DNA of 64,000 bases from Cerioporus squamosus (taxonomy: Eukaryota > Basidiomycota > Agaricomycetes > Polyporales > Polyporaceae), in contig JABYQS010000008.1 of assembly GCA_022592435.1 (NCBI GenBank), forward strand, positions 1 to 64,000. Reading direction: 5' to 3'. The translations under genes were made by a program, and so were the position numbers. Shown here piece after piece: positions 22,141 through 34,514 of this stretch. The notes beneath the pieces were generated by a model. It made no database searches and was not told where the DNA came from. It saw only the letters and a list, made by a program, of their open reading frames with translations. Positions within the stretch are counted from its first letter, which is position 1. Every line of letters starts with the position of its first letter.

Positions 22141-25007
22141 TCATCCGCCACCGAGACTAGATTCGCTGCGGTTCGAGGGTGTCCTCGACATGTAAGCGGA
22201 CTGGGGTATCGCGAGGGTATTTGGGTCCTTCAGGCGGAGCTCCCGCGTGTGGGCCTGCCTGACGTAGGCGTACCGTTGGAAGTGGTTGAGCGCTTGGAGG
22301 AACTGGACACCGATCTGCCATTCGCGTGAGCAGGCAGAAAGAGCGATAACGATGGACGTACGGGGTAAGCGCGGAGCTCGTTGAAGAGATCCACAGCGAG
22401 GTCGCGCACGACTTCCTGCTGATGGAAGAGACCGAAGCTGAGGGGTTGGAGACCATGCAGGTGGGGAGGGAGCCACGAGAGTAACTGCAGTAACGCGCAG
22501 GCTCGTCAGTCTCGCTGCCATACAGAGTCACCGCGGGATTGACACACCTCAGTAACCTGGTCGTATGAGTGCAAGCACTCTGCAAGGGAACGGAAGATCA
22601 ACTCGGCTTCCCCATCCGAGATGGACTTCGCATATCGCAAACGCGACAGCTGATGCGCTAAGTCGAAGCCCTGAATGGGGTTTCTCGCGAGGGACTGTTT
22701 CCAGTCCTACATATATTGTCCTCTCAGTATGCCACTTCGTTGTAAGCCGCGAAGGAACTTACAGCTTGATATAGCCGATAGCACTCGGTCCGCCGCCACG
22801 CCTCGATACGGCCTGCGTTGATGGCAAGCTCCTTGGCGCACGCTGCGTCATCCGTGAAGAACGCGCCACTGCCCAACCGTGGCTTCTCGCCCGGTCTTTC
22901 TGAGTATGTCGAAGACGGATAGCCAATGGTTGTCGATCCCAAGAGGTCCTCCTCGTACCGTGACGCCACCCGGACGAACCTCAATGCATACTCTGCGAAC
23001 TTCGCCCGGACATGCGCCTCAGAGTAGTGCGACGCAATTGCGGCAAGAATCTGCGCAGAGCAAGTCAATCGTGGCCTCCGATGGTCAAGATGGGATGGGG
23101 TACATACATCGTCGATGAATACGTTATCTGCGCTGTCAGGCCGTCCGGCGGACTCGGGCTTCTGCGCAGGCCCGCCTTCCTTCGTCTGCGCCCGCACAAC
23201 CTCATCTTCGCTGCCCACGGAGCTCTCCGCCTTGAGTGTCCCGGTGCGCATGATGAGCTGGTTCGAACTCGGTGCCCATGACGCTGGATGGTTGTTGTAG
23301 ATGTCCTTGTGTACGACCATGCGGTTCGTGCTGATGTCGCATAGGAGATCCCAGGAGCCCGCAGCCTCGAAGATAGGATTCGTGACACCCGCAATGTACC
23401 CTGGACTATGCGCGTCGTGCTATCAGCGGGTATGCAGAGGAAAGTATGAGAAAGCTCACATATTCTCCCACTCCTCACGGTTAATCAGAGTCGCGTAGGG
23501 GAACGCACGCTTGATGAAGCCCCTCAGCACGACGCCGCATCCGGAGCCGAGAGCACAGGCCGCGAGAACGTGGTTGGAGACGTTCTCCGCCAGCTTGTGA
23601 TGTCCCAGGAAGATGATGCGCTTCCCTGTGACCAACGCGTTGAACAGCACAATAACCGGTGGTGTCAGAGAGCCGTTTGTATGCAAGTGCGGATGCATTG
23701 GTCCCGTCATGGTCGTGATAATCGGCGAGAAAGTTGTGCAGAGCATAGTCAATGAGCCCTGCAGAGAGGGTAAGCGAGGGCGCAAGTGTGCATGTTCAAC
23801 GCACATACCTCGCCGACTTCTTCAGGGAACGTTGACAGTGGGACTTTGACGGGAAGTAGATGCTCGTTGTAGTTGATCGCCGTATGGAAGAAGTGGGAAT
23901 CCTTCAGCGCGGCAGTGGCGGCGCCAGTCAGTGAAGGCGCGTTCTCCCCTGGACGTCCGTACGCGCCATGGGACGAGGATGAGGACGCGTCGGTAGACCT
24001 ACGTCCACGAGTCGGAGCCCCGCTCGCAATACTGCTGCTGCTCGCACTCGCCGCGGTCGCAACGAAACCCATCTGATCCAGCCCGCTCTCGTCTCCAACC
24101 CACACCGCGCTCCCGTCGAGCGAGAATGACGCCTCCGAGGGCGACGTCGGGCTACGCATCTGGCTCGCGGACTTGTAGCTCTCCGGACCACTTCGCCCAG
24201 GGTCCTTGCGCGCACGGTGCAAACTATCTTCATAACTCACGCGGGAGTCTCCAGAGTTTGAGGACTTGTGGCCGGGACGTACGGCGGGAGGAAGCGGGGC
24301 GGTGTGTTGCGTCGCGGTGCCGGGGTCGTTCAGTGTGGAGAAGTCGTCGTACCTGCCAATCAAGACGTCCTGCCGCTCCGTGCTCCGCATGATGAGCTTC
24401 TCATAGCGGGAGAGGATGGGCATGTTGCTGAAGTCCATGGCGTTCACCGCGTCGAAGAGGCGGGCGAGACAATCCTGGGACGGGTTCATGAAGTAGTCGT
24501 CCAACGCCAGGAGCAGGACCGGCTTGAAAATCTGCACGAAGGGGTACCGCGTGCATATGGCCATCGCCTTCACGATAGCACCTCTGCCACCGTTCAGGCC
24601 CGGACGTCGCGAGACGACATGGGTGCTCACCTTCTCGCCGTCTTGTCCAACTTCGTCCGCACCAAGTTGATCACGTAGAGCATGCGCGCGTCCTCCGCCT
24701 CCGCCTCTCCTCCATCGTCGTTGTCCCACGCGAGCACGGGCTTGATGGTGTTGAACGGGGTCTGGTTGAGGAAGAACACAGTCCAGTCTGCCGGCTGCCT
24801 CTCCGCTCCATCCGGCAACATGAGATTGGCGAGAAGTCTGCAACAGAAGCGTGAGCTGACCAGCTTCGCATTTGCATGCCGATACGATATTCATACCCTT
24901 CATCCGTCCCGAGAGGTTGAGGGAATTGGTACGTCAACTGTGCGCCACGGTCGATATCAAAGTCGGCCACGAGGACGAATGAACAGTGCTGAGCATCGTG
25001 TGTCATG
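22141..25007 (-). CDS. AFI1: Afi1-type DENN/SPA-domain protein (polarity, vesicle traffic)
   Basis: ATG at 25007 gives MTHDAQHCSFVLVADFDID and RGAQLTYQFPQPLGTDEG, the start of the Afi1 N-terminal domain, followed by LLANLMLPDGAE, DWTVFFLNQTPFNTIKP, MLYVINLVRTKLD and AMAICTRYPFVQIFKPVL. A Ser-rich linker of about 130 residues (24360-23930) follows. The SPA/DENN part reads NEHLLPVKVPLSTFPEEVG, SLTMLCTTFSPI, ALVTGKRIIFLGHHKLAENV, NPIFEAAGSWDLLCDI and ends in KDPNTLAIPQSAYMSRTPSN with stop at 22141-22143. In Saccharomyces, Afi1 binds Arf3 and helps set the polarity axis at the plasma membrane; DENN-type folds generally regulate small GTPases. About eight short introns. A longer frame upstream starts only at GTG, so the ATG at 25007 is preferred. 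Divergent from the LIM gene at 25409. Confidence 0.85.
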
Positions 25008-25408
25008 GCATTGGCGTCGCCAACTAATTTATACGACGCGAATGACACGCGGATCGATAGGAGAGGGTGGAGGACGTAGTGGGAGAAGGAGGAGGAGGAC
25101 AGAGCTTGGACAGAGCCGCGGCGCCTGAGCTTGACGGCGGTCGAATACGGTGTCTCTCCTCCTCCTCCAGACCTTAGACCTCACTTACCCCGGTACACCA
25201 CTCAGCTGCACTGCGATTGACTCCGTCTGTTCTCAGCAGACCCGACATCCGAGTCGCCGTGCAGGAACGCTTGTGCTGAGGGTGTGGCGACAGACGGGAG
25301 GGATCTCAACTCGGCGTTGTCGAGTTCGTTCGGACAAGAGGTGCGTGTTGGAAACCTATCAAGTGATGAATTGCTCAGAGCTCTTCAGTAGACATAGACT
25401 AATCCGCA
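25008..25408. promoter_or_regulatory. 400-bp divergent promoter, AFI1 / LIM gene
   Basis: The two starts (25007 minus, 25409 plus) are 401 bp apart. The spacer contains a CT-rich tract and the second copy of the dispersed 24-bp element (25143-25166). Coordinated expression of two polarity-related genes is inference. Confidence 0.45.
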
Positions 25409-28400
25409 ATGGCTCAGAGTGGCTACTCGACCTACTATCCTCAGGCGGCTTATGCCTATCCTCCTGCCCCACCACAGGCTCCTCAGGCGTACGATTCGAG
25501 GCAACAGCAGTATGCGACGCATTATCAGCAAGCCTCATATGCCCCAGCCCCACCTCCGCAGCCATATCCCTATACCTACAGTCCCTCCCCACTTCCCCAA
25601 CGACCGCCTTCGAGAATTGACCCGGTTCAGTACTCCTTTGCTCAGCCAAATGGTCCTCCAAGCTCTCCTCTTCCTCAGCAACCGCAGTATGGTCAGTATT
25701 TTCCGCCTCGGTCGCCTCAACCTCACAACCACCCTCCCGCTACCAACCCATATCCTTCCCCGGTCTCTCCTCAGACTCCTCATTCCGGTACGCCACAGCC
25801 AGCCCGACGCCCTCTCCCTGATCCTCGCGGTCTTCCACCCCCTCCTACTCATGCACAGGGCTATACGGCTCCTCAACATACATCTTCTCCTGGTCCCTAT
25901 CCCGGAACTCATCGACCTACGCAATCCGTTCCCGCCTTTCCCGTAAATCCTCCACCCAACGCGCTCTCCCGGATACCATCCGGACAGGGCGCTTCACCCA
26001 CGTCCAGCGCGTTCTCGACGACTCCCGCCAGCCCGCCACGACCCTTACCGTTACCACGCTCTACGGGATCCTTCGATCTTGCGTCGACCCACAGCCAGCC
26101 TGAAGTACAGCCCCAAAGCCCACCGAAGCGCTCATTACCAGAGCCTCATCCATCTCCGACGCGTGATCCACACGTACGGAGTCCTGAGCCGGGTCAGAAG
26201 TTCGTTCCGTTGTGGAGACGTGCGCTGCCCCAGCCCGGTGGCTCTGCGATAGCTTCGCAAGTGCAGGGACCCATGGAGCGGAGAAGCACGGTGTCTGGGA
26301 CCGCACGGCCTCTACCATCTCCAGGACAGAATAACACTGCTGTTGTCGCTCCCAATGACTCCATGGCCCGGACAGGAACTCTTCCGCCCCATCTTCAGCT
26401 GCAGCATGTACCTCAAATTCCGCAACCCTCTGTCCAACCACCGGACCCGCCCGCTCGCGCTCCCCGCTCTGCGAATGCTCCCAGCGCGCCCACTAGTTCA
26501 CCCGTCTCGCGGTTCTCTGCGCGTGAGCGCTCTCGCACGCTTCCTCTGCCCACTGCTGCTCCGAGTTACCCTCTGCCCCCTCAGCCGACGAATACGCAGG
26601 CACAACCCTCAAGTGTGCAACCGATATCGGAGTCCCCAATCAGCTCGGATGACGAGGAGCTTACGAACGCCTTGTTGGAGCGGCACGCGCGCTCTCCGAG
26701 TCCTCAGTTCGGCATCCGCGACTTACCGTCAAGGAGTAACGCGTCCAACCATGAGGGAGGGCAAGCAGAGACGACTCCTCGTGCACGCCGCGAGCTTCCA
26801 TCACCCGGCCCACCCTCTCCTGCCCAAGGAGAGTCCAGTCTGGCCATGCGTATGGCGGCTGTCTCGTTGCGGTCAACGTCGCCCTCGTCGACGTTCCGGC
26901 CGACGCATGGACACTCCCAATCGCTATCAGGAGCCAACGGGTCTCGTCCCATGCCTCAGCCTCCTGCTGCACAATCCGGGCAACAACAGAGCGGCTGGCC
27001 AGCGGCATTACCTCCTCTGCCCAGAGCGCTAGTCAGTCCGACCCCGCTCTCCGCTCCTCCCACGCAGTCCACTTTTGCTCAGATGCAGGCGCGTGCGTTG
27101 CCACAGCCCACACGTTCGAATACCTCTGCCGCTGCCAGTACGCCCTTCTCCCGACCGAGGTCCCCCAGGAAGGCCGATCTTGACCTCAGCTTGGATGATG
27201 CCCCTCCGCCGTCTCTGCGTCGCTCTCCGGCTCCGCCGTCCTCCTTCTCCCAGTCGCCATCGCGTTTTCCAACGTTCAATTCTCAGTCGCCACACGCCCC
27301 GCCCATGAGCTCCCGTTCTCAGACGGCGCCGTCGAGCACAGCGCTCCAGCGGACTCCGTCGGATGCAACTTCTGTGTTCTCGCTGTCGAATTTTCCCGCC
27401 CCTCCCAAACACGAGCCCGCGTCGCCGACTAAGCCTGCTTTCAGGCCACCGTCACCGACGAAGCCAAATCCCAGGCCTCCTTCTCCTGCGAAGCCACAGT
27501 TTTCCGCCAGGTCACACTCTCCAGTCAAGTTCCAACCACCTGCACCGACCAAAGAACAGTCGCAGAGCACTCCGCGTATTCCCAAGATATCCTTTCCGGC
27601 CAGCGCAGATGGCGATAGCGATGAAGACGACATGGACGGAGGGCCGGTCATCAACATCTCAGGGCCCGGAGACTCAAAGAGCGGCGCGTCTCCCAGTCTT
27701 CCTCGCATATCCTTCGGTGACGACGACGGACTTCCTTCGATCAACATCGGTGGTGCAGACGACGGCCCTTCCATCCCGCAGATCTCCTTGCCTGGCGAGT
27801 CGTCGTCGTCTTCGCCAAAGAAGAACCAGGCGCAGACGCGCAAGATGCAGGAAACGCTCTCGAATCCCCGCTTGGAGGCAGCGAAGCGGAGTGGGCTCGT
27901 TTGTGGAGGGTGTGGCGGCCCGATCATAGGACGGATCGTGAGCGCGATGGACATGCGCTGGCACCCCGGATGCTTCAGGTGCTGCGTGTGCGACGAGCTG
28001 CTCGAGAACCTGAGCTCGTACGCGCACGATGGTCGGCCGTACTGCCATCTCGACTACCACGAGGTACGTTGGACATTCATATACTGTCCGTGTATTCCCT
28101 CTGACCATGGCTTGCAGCAATTCGCCCCCAGGTGCTACCACTGCGAGACTGCGATCGTCGACGAACGGTTCATTACGCTGGACGACCCCGAGCTCGGCAA
28201 GCGGACGTATCATGAACAGCACTTCTTCTGCGCCGAGTGTGGCGATCCGTTCCTGCCCCCTTCGACCCCTGGGGCGCCGTCGCGCACGTTCGCGGGCGAC
28301 GGCGCATTCACCGCGAGCGCGGACGACGACGTCGGCTTTACGGTGTACAAGGGGCATCCGTACTGCGAGGCGTGCCATGTGCGGCTTCGCATGCCCAAGT

Positions 28401-28669
28401 GCAAGAAGTGCAAGAAGAGCATCCGGGACGGTATGCAGGCCGTCGAGGCGCTGGGCGGGAAGTGGTGCTGGGAGTGTTTCACGTGTGCGGTGAGTGTTTG
28501 TTATTGGAACCGTCCACGGTCCGTTCCTCTATGTTGTGGGCGTTGCTGATGGATGGTGCGTGTGCGACAGAGCTGTGACCAGCCGTTCGAAAATCCGGCG
28601 TTCTTCCAGCGGGACGGCAAGCCCTTCTGCGAACGGTGCTTCAGTATCATGATCCGCAACGAAATCTAA
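25409..28669 (+). CDS. Paxillin-like protein with three C-terminal LIM domains
   Basis: Three exons with introns 28064-28117 and 28490-28570; the joined CDS is 3126 nt, 1041 residues. Residues 1 to about 830 are Pro/Ser/Gln-rich and disordered with many PxxP stretches and short PTKPxxRPPSPTKP repeats around 27420-27500. LIM1 begins at about residue 831 (CGGCGGPIIGRIV, HPGCFRCCVC, YCHLDYHE), LIM2 follows directly (CYHCETAIV, HFFCAECGDPF, YCEACHVR) and LIM3 is CKKCKKSIRDG, CFTCASCDQPF, FCERCF, each with the zinc-binding Cys/His spacing. The layout, a long disordered N-terminus and LIM domains at the end, resembles yeast Pxl1 and animal paxillin, which act in polarity and cytokinesis with Rho GTPases. 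The first exon alone reads on past the 28490 donor into intron, so the splice is needed to complete LIM3. Intact. Confidence 0.85.
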
Positions 28670-29702
28670 CGACGTCTCTTCTCTGCCTGGTGTCTGTCTG
28701 GAATCTTCATTGGGACCAGCTATTCTTCTCGCGCTGCACGTACACATGCTGTCTGTTGTGCGCTGTCCGATTGTGCTCTGCTCTCCTGCCCCTCTGTGTA
28801 TGGAAATGTTGTTTATCACATGCACCGTGCCCCTGTACTCCCGAAAGATCCCATGATTATAGCCATAACATATTCACGCCATTGTAACCTTCGCGTCCTG
28901 GTGTGATGGTTGCGGTCCAAGTTGCAACACCTGAGACTTGCGATATCGGAATGCCTTCCGTGCGCGAGTATATGCGTTGCTAGTGTATGATATTGGTCTG
29001 AGAGAGGAGGTTGGGCTACTGGCGCTAGCGGCCGGTCAAACCCGTACAGCTTACTCCGCTTTAGCCTCTCGGGTACCGGTAATTAATTAACCAGTATCGT
29101 TGTATGAGCACGACCTCCGCGTGCGACACATCCAATTCACGCACACCGACCTCGAGGGCTCACCGGCGCCGCAGCGCAATGGCGCAGAGGTCGCAAAGGA
29201 CGAGCACTTCGAGTAGGCAGCCAATGCTTTCCCGGTGTGTTACTGTCCCGAGTGCCCATCGTTTTTTGGGCATCCGCGGTTCGCGCGCACCAGAATCTTC
29301 GCCCCCCTTCGCTGATAGTGATACTCAGTCGGCGAGCCGCTAACTCTACCCCCTGGCGCCCGATTCTCCGACGAGGATTTGTTGACAGTGTGAAGTCGTT
29401 GTTCATCAGCGCCGCCCTCGGATTTTGCGCCCTATTCATCGCCTCTGTTCACCTGGTTCTATTGGCAAGCTTCGTGTTATGTCGCATGCTTGCAGAAGTC
29501 ATGTTCGCTCCCTCCCAGTGCCGCGTGCGCACATGCTGCGAGCCTTGTCCGCCATCTTCCAGACGGGCGCGAGGGATTAGTTGCGCTACGCTTGGACGTT
29601 GTGTTCGGTCTGTCTGTGTCTGATTTTGCATCGCACGAGGTCTCGCTTTGACGTTCACCAAGTCTCCTCCCCCTCGTCGGTTCGCCCCCTTAATCGTTCC
29701 TT
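28670..29702. other. Intergenic, no supported gene
   Basis: 3' flank of the LIM gene. A frame at 29237-29623 contains a hydrophobic stretch (LFISAALGFCALFIASVHLV) but has no homologue I can name and no good start. Confidence 0.3.
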
Positions 29703-29729
29703 TTGCCTATTCACTTGCACGACTCTCAG

Positions 29730-30264
29730 GAAACGCTCCGCGCCGATGAAGCGGAGCTTGACGACGACACTCGCCGCCTTCGATATCGACTGCTCCAATG
29801 CAAACTCTATCATTGCGCTGGAAGACGAGTCTACCTCACCACTTCTTCAACCTCCCTGGTTCCCCGTCCTGTGGCGTTCAAGAAGCCGCTGAACCCGGCA
29901 ACGCCGGCGTTCGTGCTCTCGCCCAAGCTACGCATCGCCGGCACATCCTCGGGAGGGATCATGCCCTCAGGTCCCCTCCTTGGCTCGTCGCTACCTCATG
30001 GGTGGCAGGGCAGCACCCGGTGATGACGCTCACGGCCTGCTCGCGTCGAACCCTAGGCGGATCGAAGACCTTGATGAAACCGCGAGCGGCGACCAGCCGG
30101 AGAACAGCAAGACGACGTCTCTTAGGCTACCCGCCGTCCCTCCCTGTTTCAGGGCAAACCCTACGTTGGCCGTCGGACACGCGGACCCACACTATGTAGG
30201 TCGTTTTCCAGGTCTGCTAATGCTACATCCTCTATACGCTAGTAGGTCATCTGTTCGCTCCTAG
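29730..30264 (+). pseudogene. Possible gene fragment of unknown function, frameshifted
   Basis: After an acceptor-like CTCTCAG at 29723-29729 an open frame reads ETLRADEAELDDDTRRLR, LLQCKLYHCAG and LSPKLRIAGTSSGGIMPSGP. Just after this, at the run CCCC near 29975, the sensible frame moves by one base and continues SLARRYLMGGRAAPGDD, IEDLDETASGDQPENSK to a stop at 30264. Removal of a single C would join the two halves. No upstream ATG exon was found with confidence. This could be a real gene with a base-calling error, a pseudogene or chance. Confidence 0.3.
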
Positions 30265-30569
30265 AGCGCCTTCCACGAGCTCGTATACTCGCATGCCTCA
30301 AGTGAGCACCTCAGACGCTCTGTCAGCCTCCCCCATCAGTTCTGTGAGGATGTATGCTCAGTGCGAATCGTAATGTGTTGGTTTGAAACAAAACATTCTT
30401 GATACCTTCCCAATTGGGACTTCCCGCAGCTGCCGGCTTCTACCATCCGCTTGGCGCGCTCTCCTCGGATGCACGAACACGGACAACTGACGACAGACGG
30501 TTCAGGAGAAGGATAAAAATAGGGATGGTGAGCTCCACATTCCCCTGAGATGTGAGATGAGAATCGCAT

Positions 30570-30578
30570 ATATATATT
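30570..30578 (+). promoter_or_regulatory. TATA-like element of HNH-like gene 2
   Basis: TATATATAT, 86-94 bases before the ATG at 30664, in the usual fungal position. Confidence 0.45.
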
Positions 30579-30663
30579 GCGGTGCAGGGCCCTAGCCGAC
30601 CAAATCACCTTTGACCTCACGACACCTCCTCTAGACCTTTGCAAGCACATACACTTCGTTATC

Positions 30664-32029
30664 ATGAGTATCACTGGCTCGTCATACGTCCTGGGAGATT
30701 ATCCACTCTTCCAGTCAATGACGAATTCCATCTCCAACGACCCCGACTTAACGGACGATCAGCTCTATGAGTGTGCCACGGCCTATCTCAAGGCATTCGA
30801 CGACCCGGAATGCTTTAGACACAATAGGCCGTATTGGGTACCTGCGGCGTACCTTCGGGGGTCCAAGTTCTCTGTCAAGCACCTGATTGAGGCGTTCTAC
30901 CATACCGCTCAAGACCTGCACTTGTCGAACGGAAGTCGGTACATCCTCGCCAGCGTTTGTGCATGCGGCCGCCTTGTCGACAAGATCGTAGATGGGGCGG
31001 AGTCACGGAAGCATGTATCGCGTTCGCAGCTTCTGGCCAGAGAGCTTGGCACATTGGCTCACGACGTGTGGCTCAAGCACTTCATCATTCTCCGTAAGTG
31101 CTCGCTGTGTCAAAAAAGTACACGTATCGTGCGGCTGAACAGACATACAGAAACGTTGCTTGACGACAGCGTCAAGCCGTCCGAGGCCCTGAGGCAGCAG
31201 GTACGATGATCCGAATGGTTTGCATTTCCGTATGGTACTGACAACTTACATGCGATCGTCAAGTTGCTCCAGCGTGACACGTACACTTGTTTCAAAACAG
31301 GTGAAGTGGACATTGAGGCACCACGACCCCTCGAGGCACCTCACTCTCGCTACACGGCTCTATATGGCACACGTCACGTACCGACACCTATATGCCAGGG
31401 CATCATGACCAACTGGAGAATGGTGCGTGGTCTGCGCCAATCGTCTCTGCATTATTCTTCAACTTGGTAACGTTGACCAAACGACAGAGTCGGGATGGAA
31501 CCTTACTGCTCAAGGATACGGCGGAGATTTTCGAACAATATCTGGAAATCAAGAACATCTGCGCACTTCTCGACAGTACGCGCAACCATCTTTTTCTATC
31601 TCCCTTGGCTGCACGGCTGTTCACGAGCTACAGGTGGACTCTCAAACCGACGCAGGTACGCATCCATAAACCTGTGCCCGTCCGACGGGTAAAGGCTGAA
31701 GCAAACACGTCTCCGTTTGACTCACTGGTCTGTCCGATGTCGAGCAGAAACCAAACCGCTTCAAGGTAGTAGACCACTCAGGATCGTACAGCATGTCGTT
31801 GGGTGCCCCCCACGGCCAATACGTGACGTTTTCAGACCACAGCGGTCGAGATCAATCCGGGATCGAGTTGCCTAGTCGGGATAACTTGATGGTTCATGCG
31901 GCCTACACGAGCATCCTGCACCGTAGCGGCTTGGTGGGGTGGGCCGACGCTTCTCCGATGTACTCTCTGATGGATTGCTATCTGGGAGCAGACGACGACG
32001 AGGACGACGATGAAACTCTACAGAAGTGA
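30664..32029 (+). CDS. HNH-nuclease-like protein, copy 2
   Basis: Five exons: 30664-31093, 31151-31200, about 31264-31422, 31488-31655 and 31748-32029; total 1089 nt, 362 residues, phases consistent. Starts MSITGSSYVLGDYPLFQ, then DSISN-like DPDLTDDQLYECATAYLK, FSVKHLIEAFYHTAQDL and GSRYILASVCACGRLVD, shared with copy 1 at 9801. The HNH-type core LLQRDTYTCFKTGEVD is followed by TALYGTRHVPTPIC, then DTAEIFEQYLEIKNICALLD, RNHLFLSPLAARLF, YRWTLKPTQ and KPNRFKVVDHSG, the order seen in fungal HNH_2 proteins (RD-x-Y-x-C-x-x-TG, His segment, N-x-x-x-L, H/F segment, LKPT). C-terminus is acidic (DDDEDDDETLQK). The canonical A-H-I-x-P His motif is not clear, so nuclease activity is uncertain. This copy is complete and looks expressed (TATA box). 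Confidence 0.5.
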
Positions 32030-32135
32030 TAGACACACACATATATGATAATATGACGTTTACGGCGTACTTTCGTACGTTCCAGACACTTGTATTATAC
32101 GTGGCCGAGCAGGGAGAACAAACACTGCTGACAGC

Positions 32136-34074
32136 CTAAGAAGCAGCAGGATTGTCCGCGAAGTGGTTACCAGACAGTGCCTGGCTGTAATCCCACTCGT
32201 CCGCACCAAACCGACGCAGCCCATACCTATCTAAGATGTCCGAGACTGCCTCCTCATCGACCTCCCCCTGCTCAAGGAGGGTGACGTCTGGCACTGGGGG
32301 CAACGTCTGGAACACGTCGCGCGCGAGCTCAACTTGCTCCAGGTACAGGTTCGGGGCGACTTGGGGCGCGTACTTCTCGCGCTCGAGAACCTGCTCTATC
32401 GAACCGTGTTGGCGGATGAACTTCAATGCGCGGGCAGGGCCAACGTTCTTGATGCGCCTAGAAAAGTCCGTCCCGAGAAGGAGTGCGAAGTCGATGAAGC
32501 GCGCGGGGTCGAGCTGCAGGACGGAGCGCACCTCCGCGCCCGAGATAAGGACAAGGGGCCCAGTTCTGCTGGCTAAATTCCGGAGCAGCGGCGCGCCGTA
32601 TATCAGTACATCCTGTATGAGGACAACGATCAGCATGGAGCTTGAGAAGCAGTGGGAGTGCGACATACCGTATCTTCACTGGCCACGTAGTCAGCATGCC
32701 CATGCAACACCAAAGAGGCAGCCAGAGCTTCGGCCTCGTACGGACCCGACGGTTCAATGCATGGGATACCCATCGCACGCAGAATCTCTTTGCTTTCTTG
32801 GTAGGTCTGTGTTGTCGGGGGATGGTTACGCCGCAGGTAAGATTCTGACAGCACGCCGCTCTTCGTCTCCAGAGCTTGCGCGAGGTGAGCGACTGAATCT
32901 GCCATCTGGTCCGCCTTGACGGACTCAACGAGCTCAGCCCAAAGTGCCGCTTCCTCGTGTAACAGTCCGTGTTGGCTCTTCGATAATGCGTACTCTGCTT
33001 TCGCTGCTTCGAGGTCGTCCTCTGGGGGAGAGCTAACTGGGGTAACGGGAAGAGAGGTGTCTGGTGGAGAGGCACGAGTCAAGGATTCTAGCCGTGGTAT
33101 GCTCCTGCAGTAGTCGCTGTACAGTTTTGAGACGGAAGCTGCCAGGTGCTCAGCGGGTTCGCTTCCTGCAGGGGTGACGAGTGGTGGACCATTGGGAAGG
33201 TCCGTTTCTGCAAGTGCAGCTAGTGAGCAGGTCCGACAACAACAGTCGATGCATAGGACTTGATAGCAAACCTTCATGACTCGGTACCACCTCAAGCTCA
33301 CCGGTGGAGTCGTACGTGATGGTTTGCGAAGCAGGGGCTGCAGGATCTGGGGTTTGACCGGCACCGCGCAGGGCCATGTAGGCAAGGCTAGCGGGAAGGC
33401 CAACGGCAGCTGAGACACCTCCAGCAGCGACGCCCGCGGCAGCTGAGAGACCTGCAGTGAGACTGGAAGGCAGTTTCCAGTTGTCCACTGACTGCTTCAG
33501 CAGGGAAAGCTCCTTCTTGCCCTCGCCTGTGTCCACAGAGCCCCAACTGCGAAGAAGGCCGGTCAAACGGTGCAGCCTATCGAAACGTTCCGCTTCGAAC
33601 TCTCCGCGAGCGATTGTGAGCTTGCGGTCCTTGCGACGTCTCTCAATCTTGCATTCGTGAGTTCGCGTAAGACAGGATACAGGAGTCAGGTACCACGTAC
33701 TTCTCGCTCCTTTGCCAAGCTACGTTCCTTGCCATCGAAGACGCATATGGTTTGGATGTTGTGATTCCGGAGATTTGAGGCTAGCCGATACCAGGAGAGA
33801 ACGTGGCGATACCGCTGCGGCATGGGCGCGAAATGAAATCTCTGCGTGATGAGGGTGCCATCGCTGACCAGAGTGCGCCACGTTAGCTTTCTCCTGAGTT
33901 ACGAAGATACTGACACGCACATAACGATTCGTTTGCCGGAGAGCGCACTCAGCCTCTCTGGGAGCTGTTTCACGACCTCGGGGCTACGAGCTGTGAGGAT
34001 CCTCAGAGCAGGCCAGAGTGTGCACGGACTCACCAAGTTTTCTGGAGGAAGGGTGTCAAGCCGAGGACACCCAT
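32136..34074 (-). CDS. XPG/FEN1-superfamily PIN-domain nuclease
   Basis: ATG at 34074: MGVLGLTPFLQKTCPEVVKQ, then LSALSGKRIVIDGTLITQRF and NIQTICVFDGKERS, the XPG N-terminal region with both first acidic residues (IDG, FDG). A linker of about 150 residues with AAAGVAAGGVSAAVGLP and a variable Ser-rich part follows. The XPG-I region reads KEILRAMGIPCIEP, PYEAEALAASLV and SEDTDVLIYGAPLL; then FIDFALLLGTDFSRRIKNVG with the final catalytic Asp and a helix-two-turn-helix like GPARALKFIRQHG. All metal-binding acidic positions of the family appear present. It is neither a standard FEN1 nor EXO1: the start (PMPQRYRHVLSWYRL after the first motif) matches a fungal XP-G subfamily of unknown role. Stop at 32136-32138. 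Several short introns. Head to head with COPA. Confidence 0.8.
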
Positions 34075-34514
34075 GTACTCAACGTCCAACCTATCCAACT
34101 AGCAGCAGCAATCTCCTTCTTGAGTGTGCCTTGGTGACTGGGCCATAAGCTGTGGTCGAGGAGGACCAGGAGAGCGTGGTTGACGTCGGTGACAAGGTGG
34201 AAGACGACAAGGACTCCTGCTTCTAGTTCAATGAAGTCGTTTCATGAGCCAGTAAGCTCCGATAAGAATGCGCATTCTAGTATTCATTAGACCTGTCATG
34301 AGTAGTAAGCAATGGCATTGATTCCAGATTGATCCCACTACAAAGTCTACTTACCCTCGAACCTAATCAACGCACTTACTTACCCGTTTCCGGCGCGTCG
34401 TCACGTTTCACATCCGTACTTCCACGTAGCCGAGCACTACCTCCTTCTCCCTCACTTCTCTGGACGTGCTGCCGGTCGCTGAACGCATTGTCGACCGCAG
34501 AAAACGCCGCCAAG
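34075..34514. promoter_or_regulatory. 440-bp divergent promoter, XPG nuclease / COPA
   Basis: Both start codons (34074 minus, 34515 plus) flank this region. A CACTTACTTACCCG sequence lies at about 34373-34386. No TATA box is obvious. Confidence 0.4.

Noticed and set aside
25008..25048. Upstream extension of AFI1 from 25048
   Set aside because: The extra codons begin at GTG; the first ATG, with family-like sequence directly after it, is at 25007.
27319..28378. Long minus-strand frames opposite the LIM gene
   Set aside because: Antisense shadows; the plus strand encodes clear zinc-binding LIM domains.
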